Shown here: piece by piece, positions 33,719 through 45,118 of the stretch | How the letters are laid out: each line of letters opens with the position of its first letter | Position numbering within the stretch: the stretch's first letter is position 1 | Source of the DNA: Molossus alvarezi | Taxonomy: Eukaryota > Chordata > Mammalia > Chiroptera > Molossidae | Assembly: GCA_037176705.1 (NCBI GenBank) | Contig: CM073885.1 | Location: forward strand, 217,074,290 to 217,138,289 | DNA: 64,000 nucleotides | Direction of reading: 5' to 3' | Position numbers and translations under genes: made by a program | The notes under the pieces: generated by a model | The model's input: the letters and a program-made list of their open reading frames with translations, nothing else | Databases searched by the model: none | Told to the model about the DNA's origin: nothing

Positions 33719-34905
33719 AGTAAACGAAAAATTGCACTTCCTGTTACAGAAATGCACCTTTGTACACTTCTTAAGGGAACAATAGTACAGGTTATTTCAA
33801 GGGGTGTAACAAAATGTCCTTGCCTCATGCTCCACGGGCATAAGACTCTAGCAAAAAGGAAGCCATTCCGACCTTCTGCGCAGATGGCTTTAGTAGCGTT
33901 TTAGCTGCTTTAGCTTGGATACACACAGAGTACTGATGTATATTCAAGTCTAAATAAAACCCTTTTTTTCTAAAGAACTAGACAAAAATCTGACCTAGGT
34001 ACCTCATTAAATGACCTATGCTGATTTTATTAAATAGAAGAAAATATTTTACCTAAATACATGTTACTTGAGACAGAGAACTGAATTCAGTGAGCCTTTT
34101 ATTAACAGCCCATTGTTTTTTGTTTTGTTGTTTTTTAAATAATACAACTACAGATCTGCTAAGAGCACAGAGTCATTCCCCACCAAACCGATGTTCCAAA
34201 TGTAATTCCATCTGCTTGATACTTTGACATTTTAGGTCTGGAAAAGCACAGGGTGAAAGATGGCAGAGAGCAGGGAAATTTTAGTTCACAAGTGAAACAG
34301 CTCACTTAGAACAGAGCTTTAGGAAAGCAGAATCCAAAACCACTGTGACTAATACATTTTTTTTTTTTTTTCAGATTTATTAAGTAGAAAGTCTCTGAGG
34401 CCAAGGAGAGGAGAGGCAAACAGAGTTGGCTCTTGCGCCAGCCCTTTCGGATTCTGGTGCCACACCCTAAGATTATTTTCATAGCTGGGCAAGAATGATA
34501 GGATGTAAATGTATAATTCATTGGCAAGATAATACTTTCTGAAAATAGTATTTTGTACTGAGATATCAACAACAAAAAAAAAAGATATAAGGGTTACACC
34601 AACTGTTTCTCTGGATAGGGTGCACCTGTTTAGCAAAGAAAAAAGTCTAAAGAATTTGTTCTCCTATTTCACATCCCTTGACCTTTTCAACCATTAACTT
34701 CACAATGCTAATAAGTGACAAACCAAAGTTTAAATGAATCTGAATTTTGGAAGTATATTGGATGTTTATTCATCCAGACCAAATAAAGTTCTCTTCCAAA
34801 AGCAGTCTAAAATGTTTCCTTGTTTTCTCACGGGTATAACTGGAATACCCATGTTGAAATGCTGGATACTTAATATTATAACTCTATGATTGTTGTTTCA
34901 GAAAT
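33719..34905. other. intergenic DNA, nothing recognised
   Basis: No exon or named repeat. The frames at 34306-34636 cross a T-run and have no domain. Confidence 0.45.
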
Positions 34906-36210
34906 AATACTTTTTTAGTACCAGCTTTATAAAATACAATTTACATACAGTGTTATTCACAAATTTGAAGTGCTTAACTCATGGTTTTTAGTATTCAGAG
35001 TTGTACAATCAGTTAACATAATCAGTTTTAGAATGTTTTATTACTCCCAGAAACAAACCCAGCATCCTTTAGTTACCACTCTCCAGCCCCCACACTCCCA
35101 TCTCAAGTGCCAGGCAACCACTAATTTACTTTCTGTTTCTGTAGATTTGCTTATTCTGAGCATTTTATATAAATCTCATAATATGTGCTATTTTGTGACT
35201 GACTTCTTTCTCTTAGCATAATATTTTATGGTTCGTCGGTTATAGTATGTATCAGTATTTCATACCTATTTTGGCTGAATAATATTTCATTACATGGGTA
35301 TAACACATTTTGTATATCCATTGATTAGTTGATGGACATTTAGACTGTTTTCACCCTTTGGCTATTATGAAAATGCTGTTATGAAAATAAGGGTACGTGT
35401 CTTTTTATGTATATGTTCTCATTTCTCTTGAATATATACCTAGAAATGGAATTGTTGAGTTAAATTGTCAACCCATGTTTAACTTTTGGGGTAACTGCCA
35501 CACTGCTTTCCAAAGTGGCTGCACCATTTTACATTCCCACCAGCAATGTTTGAGGATTCCAATTTCTTTAAATCCTCACCAACACCTCCTATCTGACTTT
35601 TTTATTATAGCCACCCTAGTGGATTTAAAGTGGTTTCTCATTGTGGTTTTGATTTGTATTTCCCTGATGACTAATAATATCAGACATCTTCTCATGTGCC
35701 TATTGATCTTTTATGTATCTTCTTTGGGGAAATGTCTATTCATATCCTTTGCCCATTTTTGTAACTGGATTATTTGTCTTTTTAGTATTGAGTTGTAGTA
35801 GTCCTTTCTATATTCTAGATACAATCCCTTTATCAGGTATATGATTTGTAAATAATTGCTCTCATTCTGAGAGTTCTTTTTACTCTTTCCATAGTGTCCT
35901 TTGAAGCACAAAAGTTTTTAATTTTGCTAAAATCCATTTAATTTTTTATTTTGTTGCTCAAGGTTTTGATGTGTGTCTAAGAAAATATTGCCAAAGCCAG
36001 GGTTATGAAGATTCATCCCTATGATTTCTTTTTGAGTTTTGTGGTTTTAGGTTTTATATTTGTCTTCAATACATTTCAAGTGAATTTTCACATGTGGTAA
36101 GTTTATTACTGGACTTTCAATTCTATTCTATGGCTTTATCTGTCCTTATGGTACTAGTATGCTGTCTTGATTACTGTTGCTTTGTAGTAAGTTTTAAAAT
36201 TAGAAAATGT

Positions 36211-36515
36211 TTGCTTCTTGGATTTATGTACTCTACTATTGAATCTGTGTAAATTATTCTTTATTTCAGTTAATGCCTCCTTCATTTCTGACTGTGGGTC
36301 CATCATTTCTTATTGGTCCTTTTTTATGCTCTTGAAGCCCTCACTAAGTTCATTGAGCATCTTTATAAGCAGTATTTTGAACTCAGCATCAGTTAGGTTT
36401 CTTATCTCCATTTCACTTAGTTCTTTTCCTGGGGTTTTATTCTGTTCTTTCATTTGGGACCTGTTTCTTTGTCTCCTCATTTTGGCTGCCTCCCTGTGTT
36501 TGTTCCTGTGTATTA
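36211..36515 (-). pseudogene. HAL1 ORF1 N-terminal part (inverted)
   Basis: On the minus strand it reads MRRQRNRSQMKEQNKTPGKE, then a coiled-coil segment ending EALTEIKNNLHRFNSRVHKS. This is the start of L1/HAL1 ORF1. One in-frame stop is visible after SIKKDQ. It breaks at 36211 and continues, in the opposite orientation, at about 37335. Confidence 0.85.
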
Positions 36516-37330
36516 CTTAACGAGAGGTATGGGGCTATCTGAGACCAGATGCTGCTTGCTTGAAAGAATTTAGGGAAACCTGAAGCAGGATCCAAGACAG
36601 GCCAATCCTATGGTTAAGCAACTGGCAACAGCTTGGGTGGGCCTGAAAGTTGGGTGGGGCGAGGCCTCAGGGAATCACCAAGGCGGGGCTACCAGTGTGA
36701 GCCAGGTTGCTGGAGTCCCAGATATGGCGACTGTCTGCCGCCCCTGGGAAGGGGTCACCAAAGGAACAAAGGCCTCTGACAGCACGTTTGTCCTCGAGAA
36801 AGCCCTCTCTCCAGCCTTCGCTCCAGTGCCAAACAGCTCAGTTCTTCCCCATATGTCTCTGGTGCCCCTCGAGCTGCCTCCCCTCCAAGCTTAGAAGGAG
36901 TGAATCCGATAATTCCGTGCGTGGGCCTTTTAAGGAGCTGCCTGGGGCTCCAGCCACCTCAGCCTCCCTGAGCCTCAGTTCCCGCTGGTTTTTCCAGCCA
37001 GAAGTTGTGGGGACTCTCTTCCTGGCACTGGAACCTTGAGCAAGGCACCTGGTGTGGGACGGGACCCCCTCAGTCCTCAGGGAGGACCTTCCCAGCCGCG
37101 GGAGCCTCCTGATTTTTATCCGCCACACTTGGGTGTGGGACCAGACCATCGTGCCTCTGCCCCTCCTACCAGTCTCTATGCAGCTTCTTCTTTAATTCCG
37201 TAGTTGTAGGACTTCCATACAGGTTGATTTCAGGCAATTTTGAATGATGGTTTTTCTGTAGTTTAGTTGTAACTTTGATGTGGTTGTAGGAGGACACGAT
37301 ATCGCCTGCTTTACCTATGCCTCCATATAA
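36516..37330 (-). mobile_element. HAL1/L1 5' UTR (inverted)
   Basis: GC-rich DNA that on the minus strand starts CTTCCTTATATGGAGGCATA and continues with the L1 leader blocks CCTCCTACAACCACATC and GGAAGTCCTACAACTACGGA. Because the L1 5' end is normally CpG-rich promoter, this explains the isolated GC peak. Overlapping frames of 94-110 residues are not genes. Confidence 0.8.
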
Positions 37331-37334
37331 GGAA

Positions 37335-37905
37335 GCAAAAAACGTCCAATCAGAACAGCAAAAATAAAAAAGAATCCAAAAAAAATGAGGATAGTGTAAG
37401 GAGCCTCTGGGACAACTTCAAGCGTGCCAACATTCACATCTTGGGGGTACCAGAAAGAGAAGAGAGAGAACAAGAAATCGAAAACCTGTTTGAAACAATA
37501 ATGGCAGAAAACTTTCCTAACTTGGTAAAGGAAACAGACATACAAGTCCAGGAAGCACAGAGAGTCCCAAACAAGATGAACCCCAAGAGGCCCACACCAA
37601 GACACATCATCATCAAAATGCAAAAGGTTCAAGACAAAGAGAGAATCTTAAAAGCAACAAGAGAAAGGCAGCTAGTTACCTACAAGGGAGTTCTCATAAG
37701 GCTATAAGCTGATTTCTCAAAAGAAACTTTGCAGGCCAGAAGGGAGTGGCAAGAATTATTCAGAGTGATGAAAAGCAAAAACCTACAACCAAGAGTACTC
37801 TATCCTGCAAAGCTGTCATTTAGAATCAATGGCCATATAAAGAGTTTCCCAGACAAGTAAAAGTTAAAGGAGTTCATCACCACCAAACCATTATTATATG
37901 AAATG
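37335..37905 (+). pseudogene. HAL1 ORF1 C-terminal part
   Basis: Reads SLWDNFKRANIHILGVPERE, then LFETIMAENFPNLVKETDIQ and RPTPRHIIIKMQKVQDKERI, the RNA-binding domain of L1 ORF1p. It is stopped at 37705-37707 (RL then TAA) where the family continues with ADFSKETLQARREW. Non-functional. Confidence 0.88.
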
Positions 37906-39364
37906 ATGAAGGGTCTTTTGGAAAAAAAAGATAAAATATATGAACAAACAAAATGGCAATGAATACATATCTAATGACAATGGAATCTACAAACAAAATG
38001 AACAGGCAGAACAGAAACATTCTCATAGATACAGAGAACATTTTGTTGGTTGCCAGATGGGAGGGTGGTTGGGGGAATGGGTGAAAAAGTCGAGGGGATT
38101 AAGAAGTACAAATTCATTGCTAGACTGACAAACCTCAAAGGGAAAGTGGTTGGGTGGTGGGAAGAAATAAACCAAAGAACTTATTTGCATAACCAATGGA
38201 CACAGACAATAGTGTGGGGAAAGGTGGGAGGGGTTGGCAGGGGGGAGGAGGGGATCAATGGGGGAAAATGAGGAACATCTGTAATACATTCAACAACAAA
38301 GATTTAAAAAAAATAAAAATCAAATTAGAAAATATGAGTCCTCCAATTTTGTTCTTTTTCAAAATTGCTTTGGCTCTTTTGTATACTTGGAGTTTGTATA
38401 TGCATTTTAGGATCAGCATATCAGTTTCTACAAAGAAGCCAGCTGGGATGCTGATAGGGATTGTGTTGAACCTATACATCAGTTTGGGGAATAATGCCAT
38501 CTTTACACAGTTAAGTTTTCCAATCCATGAACACAGGATGTCCTTCTATTTACTTATCATTAGTTCCTTTCAAAAGCATTTTATAGTTTTCAGAATATTA
38601 ATTTTAAACTTATTTTGTTAAATTCATTCCTAAGCATTTTATTATTATTTTTTATGTTATTCTGAGTAAAAGTATTTTCTTGATTTCAGTTTTTGGATCA
38701 TTCATTGCAAGAGTGTAGAATATATACCCTTATATATAGAAATAATATGTAGATTTTTATATTACATATCAATCTTGTATGCCACAACCTGGTTGTATTT
38801 GTTTATTAATTCTAATAATTTTAAATAAATTTTCCTTAGTATTTTCTACATGCAAGATCATGTTATCTCAAATAGAGACAGTTTTACTTCTTAGTAATGC
38901 TTTTTAAATAATAATTTACAACATTTTAATTTAAAATGAAACAGAACTGTGTCCAGTACTGATAACTAAAACAATTATTTGGATTTTTCGGTTTGTCAAA
39001 ATCTACTTTTCACTAATACTTGATTATTTATAATAAAACATTACTTTTATCTTCTCTTGGTTTTCTATTCTTTAATATACATTGCTTAGACAGTTGTTTC
39101 CTCTGACCACTTTACTTTCCCAAAGTAAAACTGTTACCTTTCTGCAACAATAAAGTTGTTATGATCATTTATTCTGAAAGGGTAATGATCTAACTAATCA
39201 CAGGGTCGATAGTCTTTGATTCAATAAAAATAAGATAGATTCCTTTATAAAATGGTTTTACATATTATTTGAAAGTACTGAAGAGCAATGTCACATCATT
39301 GTGGCAGTAAGTGTATAGTAATATAAATAAGACAAGAGACCATCTCTCCACAAAGGGCCAATTA

Positions 39365-39584
39365 GCCTGGCTGGTGTGGCTCAGTGGTTGAGTGTCGACC
39401 CATGCACCAAGAGGTCACCAGTTCAATTCCTGGTCAGGGCACATGCCCAGGTTGTGGCCCAAATCCCCAGTGGGGGCAGGCAGGAGGTGGCCAGTTGATA
39501 TTCTCGCTCATTGATGTTTCTATCTCTCTCTCCCTCTCCCTGTCCCTTCCTCTCTCTCTAAAACCAATACAGAAAAAAATATTT
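39365..39584 (+). mobile_element. Ves SINE (GGTTGAGTGTCGACC subtype)
   Basis: Head GCCTGGCTGGTGTGGCTCAG; flanked by AAAGGGCCAATTA / AAAGGCCAATTA at about 39352-39364 and 39585-39596. Confidence 0.92.
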
Positions 39585-39596
39585 TAAAGGCCAATT

Positions 39597-40575
39597 AAAA
39601 TTTTAATGTATATGTATGTCCCCATCACAAAATGTAAATACCTGCCACTTGTGGTTACTTTTCCCCTCTACACATAAAACTGTTCCTGCAATTACTTTGC
39701 AACACAGTGAATAAGAAAACCACCAGCAGCTGGCTCAAGGCTGATAGCAAAGCAATAAAAATTCGTCAAGAATTATATAACTGATCCTGGGAACACTGTG
39801 AGGCTTCAACATGTCTCTCTATTTCTGTCCAAAATCCATCTATCATCCGCCTATGGCTGTCTTCATTGGAATTATGTCTGAGACACTCATTAAGGAACTC
39901 AGCTGATGGGCTAGTGTGTTACTAAAGAGGGGACTGAGGTCAGAGGCAACCCCCTGACCCCAGGATCTGGCCTCCAGAGCCAAGGAATATTACAAGGAGT
40001 GTGGCCATGAAGTTTCTCCTAGAAAATACTTCTTTTAAGAAGTTTAATCTGGAAGTTAGGAGAGGGACACACAGGGAAAGAGAGACAGATATGCTGTGTA
40101 TTTAGAGTGAGATTAAAATCCCTCAGCAGAAGGAAAGAGATTGATCGGTGATCTAACTTCAGCTCTATTCTGAGATATTTTGTATTATGTGCTTCTATAA
40201 AGCACATACATAATATAATATATATAATCACAGGAAAGTTTTAAGCAGTTAGTCCTGTAGCCTGGCTGGTTGTATTTCATATTTCTAACAATTGCCCACT
40301 CACATATTTTTTTAAGATCAAGCTTTAACTGTTATAAAAATAGTTATCAAGTGCATACTGAAATTTGGCAGAGTTGATAGCCTAAGTTATCACTACAATG
40401 AAGCAAACTACAAGAATGCTTACTTACAAGTGACCTATCACAACATGTTCCATAAACTGTACTTGCCTGCTATTGATTTTCATCTCCATGGAACACTGGC
40501 TCATCCACATTAGTGAAAAGGTAGGAAAATAAATCTAGAATTTACCCCAGAGCCTTAGCTATTAACCAGAATGAT
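39597..40575. other. intergenic DNA, nothing recognised
   Basis: No exon or named repeat. A minus-strand frame at 40019-40231 has no domain. Confidence 0.45.
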
Positions 40576-40579
40576 CAGA

Positions 40580-40765
40580 ATTTTAATACTGGATCTACCC
40601 TTTGTGGCTATATCACATTGGGTAAATCTCAAAATTTCTCATAACCCGGTTATCTTATTTGTAAACCGAAAGTAATAAAGTGCCTAGCTTATAAAGTAAT
40701 TTAAAGGATGAAATGAAAAAATGCATGTGGAAAAATTTAGCACAATGATTGGCACATAAGTTCTC
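40580..40765 (+). mobile_element. MIR SINE
   Basis: Ordered MIR blocks: TTGGGTAAATCTCAAAATTT, then GGTTATCTTATTTGTAAACC, TAAAGGATGAAATG and GCACAATGATTGGCACATAA. Confidence 0.7.
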
Positions 40766-41024
40766 AAATTGACTTTGAATACTATTCTAGTTCTTAGCCT
40801 ATTTATCTAAAAAATTTAACTAATAATTTGTCTTATAATCACATTTATTTTAATTATAATTGAGAGCTAATTACAAAACACTATAATTTTTTAATTTATA
40901 ACATATACATTGATACTGTCTTACTTATATTAATAAAATACTTTGAATTTAAAAGATATATAATATATATTTTTCTATATTCTATATATATATACATACA
41001 TATATATGGTGAAAGCATATACAT

Positions 41025-41145
41025 GGTGTCCTCAAAAAATGTATATTAGGTGTCTGTGGATTCTGTTACATTTTGAAAATAAAATGTATTTTAATAAACA
41101 GTGACTTTAATTATTCAAAGTTGTGTATACATTTCTTGGGACACC
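41025..41145. mobile_element. 121-bp MITE with mariner-like ends
   Basis: Terminal inverted repeats of about 20 bp: left GGTGTCCTCAAAAAATGTAT and right ATACATTTCTTGGGACACC, whose reverse complement is GGTGTCCCAAGAAATGTAT. Small, AT-rich, non-coding. A Tc1/mariner origin is inferred from the look of the ends; no clean TA duplication is visible. Confidence 0.6.
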
Positions 41146-41160
41146 TTATCTAGTTATATA

Positions 41161-41541
41161 CAATCACCCTCTTGGTATCCATAGGGGATTAATTCCAGAA
41201 CCCCCTGAGGATACCAAAATAATTGAATGTTCAAGTCCCTTATATAAAACGGCACAGTATTTGCATATAACCTACACACATCCTCTCTTATACTTTAATC
41301 TCTAAATTACTTATAATATCTAATACATTGTAAGCATTATGTAAATAGGTGTTATACTATATTGTCTAGAAAATAATGACAACAACAAAAATGTCAATAC
41401 ATGTTCACTACAGATGCAACAATGGTAGGCCTAACTGCACAGTACACGTCAGTAACAACATAACTTTTTCCCCCAAATGTTTATGATCCATGGTTAGTTG
41501 AAATTGCAGATGCAGAACCCATGGATATGAAGGGATGACTA
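41161..41541 (+). mobile_element. MER2 (Tigger/pogo) DNA transposon
   Basis: Matches the mammalian MER2 element along its length: CAATCACCCTCTTGGTATCC at the left end, AGTCCCTTATATAAAACGGC, then GTTCACTACAGATGCAACAA and GCAGAACCCATGGATATGAA at the right. Preceded by TA (41159-41160). Non-coding and diverged at the tips. Confidence 0.88.
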
Positions 41542-41568
41542 CATATAAAGCAAACACACACTGTTTAT

Positions 41569-41574
<6 letters not shown>

Positions 41575-41610
<36 letters not shown>
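41575..41610 (+). repeat. (TG)n microsatellite
   Basis: About 18 TG units right after a TA-rich stretch, 34 bp past MER2. Confidence 0.95.
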
Positions 41611-41611
<1 letters not shown>

Positions 41612-41616
<5 letters not shown>

Positions 41617-42137
41617 TTATAACTTTTTGACCTTAGCATTCAGTCTATTACCTCCTTTACTTCCAGGAAGGTAGTACTTTCTGGATGGAGGACTAGCAGA
41701 TAACAAACCACCGCCCACATTGAACAATACTCTCATATTAATTCAATAGCTGCTATTATGTCTAGATATGTCTTTTTCAGAGACACCAGGCAAACATTGG
41801 ATGACAGGCCCATTTCATCTACATATCACCGAGAGATCTTAGCACAGGACCTAGGAAATACTAAAAGCTCAAAGAGTATTCAGTGAACAAAAACTACATC
41901 CCATACCTGATGAAAGGTAGGAGAAAATGATAAGGTAGATTAAAAGCTAAATAATAAAAGAAAAATGCCACATTGGATATGCTATAAACTAATATAAAAA
42001 TATTTTACTCTGTTTTAATACATATTGATAATTTATTGGGAGTACAGTAATACTTTTATGCAATTTATAAATACATAAAATTTGGGGTGTATACATAAAT
42101 AATTTTTATTGATAGGGTTGATTTTAAAAAATATGGG
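41612..42137. other. intergenic DNA, nothing recognised
   Basis: AT-rich; no exon or repeat recognised. Confidence 0.5.
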
Positions 42138-42336
42138 GCCCTGGTTGGTGTGACTCAGTTGGTTGAACATTGTCTCAACCAGGGGTTGTTGGTTCAATTC
42201 CTAGTCAGGGCACATGCCCCAGTTTTGGGCTTGATGCTCAGTAGGTGGAATGCCGGAGGCAGCAGATTGATGTTACTCTCTCCCTCTCCCTTCCTCTCTA
42301 AAATCAGTAAAAACATGTATTAAAAAAAAAAAAAAA
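42138..42336 (+). mobile_element. Ves-type SINE, first of a tandem pair
   Basis: Head GCCCTGGTTGGTGTGACTCA, body GGCACATGCCCCAGTTTTGG and an A-tail. The next SINE follows within about 5 bp. Confidence 0.88.
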
Positions 42337-42340
42337 GCAG

Positions 42341-42525
42341 TCTGGCCAGTGTGGCTCAGTGGTTGAGTGTCGAACCATGCACCAGGAGGTCATTGGTTCG
42401 ATTCACAATGAGGGCACATACCCAGGTTGTGAGCCAAATCCCCAGTGGGGGTCATTCAGGAGGCGGTCAATCAATGATCTCTCTCTCCCTTCTTCTCTCA
42501 AAAAATAATAATAATTTAAAAAAAC
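42341..42525 (+). mobile_element. Ves SINE, second of a tandem pair
   Basis: Head TCTGGCCAGTGTGGCTCAGT, body GGCACATACCCAGGTTGTGA, and an AATAATAATAATTTAAAAAA tail. Probably inserted in or next to the A-tail of the previous SINE. Confidence 0.88.
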
Positions 42526-42529
42526 GTGG

Positions 42530-43366
42530 AGACTTTGGGAAGAGTTAGGTTGCTAAAATATTTCTGATCTACCTACCTATTGATCTATTTATATATTTTT
42601 TTTACTTGAAATTTCTCTCACTTGAAATTTTGTTTACATCCAGATATGATGGGAGAGAGGGCAACAGAAGGTATGATTGCATATTAGTGACCATAAAATG
42701 GATTGAGAGAAATCCCTGAGGCATCTGATTCCCTAAGTCTCATAGGTACACCACAGATTATAGGTACATCAATGTAGCTCTACTTGTCAAACTCTTAATA
42801 TGTATTTGAAATTCTTCACAACATATGTGTGTCCATACATATGTGTATTAAGGTGTATTAAAAGCACGTGAATGAAAATTGGCATTTATTGATTGACCTG
42901 TGCCACACAAAAATAAAAATTTTCATAAAACTCTCAACTGAGCTTTTCTGATTCAATAGTACTTGCAGATATGTTAGAGTATGAGGGAAAGAGGGGAGGT
43001 GGGAGGGAAAGAGAGATGGGAAAAGAGAGATCATTTATGATACAGCAAGAGAAATATTTACAACATTATAATGTAAGAAGGATAGAGCACAAGAGCAATA
43101 AACATAGAGGCCATTTCTGTCTCCTTCCTAAGTACTCCACTTAGAATATGATCCTTGTGTGGTTTCCAAACCAAGCAGTTGAAACCAAGCATGATGAATG
43201 GACCGTAATAATTGAGTGATACTCTTCATATGGTACCTCTCAGAATCGCATGCTCTCGGGAGCATCATTTATGAGAGAAAAGGAATGCACTGTAGCTAAA
43301 CCCTTCTCAGTCTGAGCTTATAAGTTGGCTTCATAATAAAAAAGAATCATGAAATCCAATGCACAG
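42530..43366. other. intergenic DNA, nothing recognised
   Basis: Includes a GGGA-rich stretch near 42980-43030. No exon. Confidence 0.45.
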
Positions 43367-43379
43367 CTAGCTGCAGTTT

Positions 43380-43620
43380 TTTTTTTTTTTTAATCCTCAC
43401 CCGAGGACATTTTTCTATTTTTTGTTCAGATAGAGTGGGAGGGAGAGAGAGGGAGAGGGAGACAGAAACATTGACGTGAAAGGGACACATTAAGTGGCTG
43501 CCACCCGCAAGACCCAACCAGGGCTGGTGCAACCGAGGTACATGCCCTTAGTGGGAACCGAACCCGGGTCTCTCCGGACCGCAGGCCGACAATCTAACCA
43601 CTGAGCCAAACCAGCCAGGG
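43380..43620 (-). mobile_element. Ves SINE
   Basis: Minus-strand SINE with a T-rich start, TTAATCCTCACCCGAGGACA, and GAGCCAAACCAGCCAGGG end. Perfect 13-bp duplication CTAGCTGCAGTTT at 43367-43379 and 43621-43633. Confidence 0.95.
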
Positions 43621-43869
43621 CTAGCTGCAGTTTAAAATGCAGCCAGGGAAGCATCTTCTTTTCCATAGCTAATTCCACGTCTTTCATGGAAACTTGATTT
43701 TACAGATAACTTAATGAGTTTCTCCTGTGGCTTTTGTGATTTTATAGTCAGAAGAGATAAAGTGGACACTCTCAGTTCATAGTGTGACCACAGTTCATAA
43801 TTTCTGTATTTCCCTTAGAGCATACATCTTTGATACTGAAAAGTGAAAGGTTAACGTCAATAAATGAAA

Positions 43870-44030
43870 AAGCCAAAAGAGTGCAGTGAAGGTGGGGTGG
43901 TGGCAGGAGCGTGGAGAAAGGGGTCAAGGGGAGGAGGAGGGAGTGGAGAAAGGGGTCAAGGGGAGGAGGAGGGACATCTGTAATACTTTCAACAAGAAAG
44001 ATAAATTTTAAATAAAAACAATAAAAAGCC
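43870..44030 (+). mobile_element. L1/HAL1 3' end with tandem duplication
   Basis: A G-rich L1-type 3' UTR ending GGGACATCTGTAATACTTTC and an A-rich tail, like the end of the HAL1 at 38260-38321. It contains two adjacent identical 32-bp units (43911-43942 and 43943-43974). Confidence 0.75.
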
Positions 44031-44594
44031 AAAGGAATAAGACTCAAGGACAGAGCTGTGAGGCATTGGACTATGTTGTCTCTTAATAATATATAAATCT
44101 ACAAACGTCCACATTGCATAAAACAAAAGAAACTATGAGTAAAGCTTCTATTTCGGAGCTGGTAGGAAGCACGGTGAATAATACAGGTGAGGAAACAGGT
44201 AAGAGCATTTAACTTGTTTGACCTCATCATAGAGCTTGTGAGGGGCAAGGCAGGTGCTCTAATGTGCGTGCGTTCACTCGGAGACCAATCTCCCCACCAG
44301 CCTCTCTGCTTTCCCCTCCCGCAGAGAACATTTGCAAAGAGGGCCGTGCACTGTGTCTGAGTGTGTCACTGTACTTGGGCCTGGGTCCAGCAGCCCTGCA
44401 AAGGCTGTTACCACGTCAGAGTGGGAGCAATGGCGGTGGCCTTGAGATCTGGACAGTCTCCTAATTGTGACTAGGCAAACTGGTGGCTATTATCATCCAA
44501 CACTTAGTTAAATGAAATTGTGCTTTCAGGAACCATCACTAACTTTCTCTCGTGATAGTTTAAGTTTTGCGATGTTTCAAATTTCAAGCCTGTA
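44031..44594. other. intergenic DNA, nothing recognised
   Basis: The 44264-44464 frame is moderately GC-rich with no domain; I do not call a gene. Confidence 0.45.
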
Positions 44595-44805
44595 CAATAG
44601 TGGCTCTCCGCCCAGGTCACCATATTAGACTCATCTGAGGAGCCATTAAGAATATGGAAGCCTGGGGCCCCCACCTCAGGACAGTGAAATAAGAATGCCT
44701 AGGACGTAGCCCAGAGTGGGGTTTTGGTAGTAAAAAATCTTGGAACGGCATTTTCAAAAGTGCCTCCCTGTGATCCTCTTGTGCCGCCAGGGTTGAGAAG
44801 CGCCC
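44595..44805 (+). mobile_element. MER5-type (hAT-Charlie) fragment
   Basis: Starts near ATAGTGGCTCTCCGCCCAGG, contains GAAGCCTGGGGCCCCCACCT, and ends GCCAGGGTTGAGAAGCG, the diverged inverted end. Confidence 0.6.
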
Positions 44806-44942
44806 GGAGCTTCCTCCCGCCCTCCTGTGAGTTAATTGTCCTTATAAGACTCCAGTGGGAGCCACAGGCCAGAGTCACAGCTGAAATCGTAGGTCAGTGT
44901 TCTACCTTTCTTGTTCCTTTCTTTAGGAAACTTGCTCTAGGA

Positions 44943-45118
44943 CAGTGTTCTCAAACGTTCCTGTTCATCGGCATCCCTGGAGGTCTTGCTAAAACACACA
45001 TTTCTGTGTCCCTGCCCAGGGTTTCTGATTCAGTAGGTCTGGGATGAGACCAGAACATTTCCATTGCTCAGGTAATGAGGGGGCTGCCAGGCCAAGGACC
45101 ACCCGTCGAGAACCACTT
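44943..45118 (+). mobile_element. MER5A (hAT-Charlie) element
   Basis: Left end CAGTGTTCTCAAACGTTCCT, centre GTTTCTGATTCAGTAGGTCT, right end CCGTCGAGAACCACTT. Near complete by comparison with the remembered MER5A layout. Confidence 0.82.

Larger units (their letters stand above)
36211..38321 (+). mobile_element. HAL1 (half-L1) with inverted 5' half
   Basis: A 2.1-kb insertion in the older L1 with duplication AAATTAGAAAAT (36197-36208 and 38322-38333). The right part (about 37335-38321) is in plus orientation: ORF1 from its middle to its end, then directly the HAL1-type 3' UTR (TTGCCAGATGGGAGGGTGGT, GAACATCTGTAATACATTCA) and an A-rich tail, with no ORF2. The left part (36211 to about 37330) is the reverse complement of the same element's 5' UTR and ORF1 start. 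Confidence 0.88.
34910..38900 (-). mobile_element. old L1 (antisense), split by HAL1
   Basis: Plus strand carries antisense ancient L1: 3' UTR at about 34910-35250, ORF2 C-terminus to 36196 (CATTCCCACCAGCAATGTTT, CCTTTGCCCATTTTTGTAAC, TGATTACTGTTGCTTTGTAG). It resumes at 38334 (GAGTCCTCCAATTTTGTTCT, GGGATTGTGTTGAACCTATA) and fades near 38900. A HAL1 at 36211-38321 interrupts it. Confidence 0.88.

Noticed and set aside
34306..34636. Two overlapping frames of 89 and 95 codons
   Set aside because: They cross a poly(T) run and have no domain; not credible as exons.
36610..37149. Overlapping GC-rich frames of 94 to 110 codons
   Set aside because: They lie in the inverted HAL1/L1 5' UTR, which is GC-rich and non-coding.
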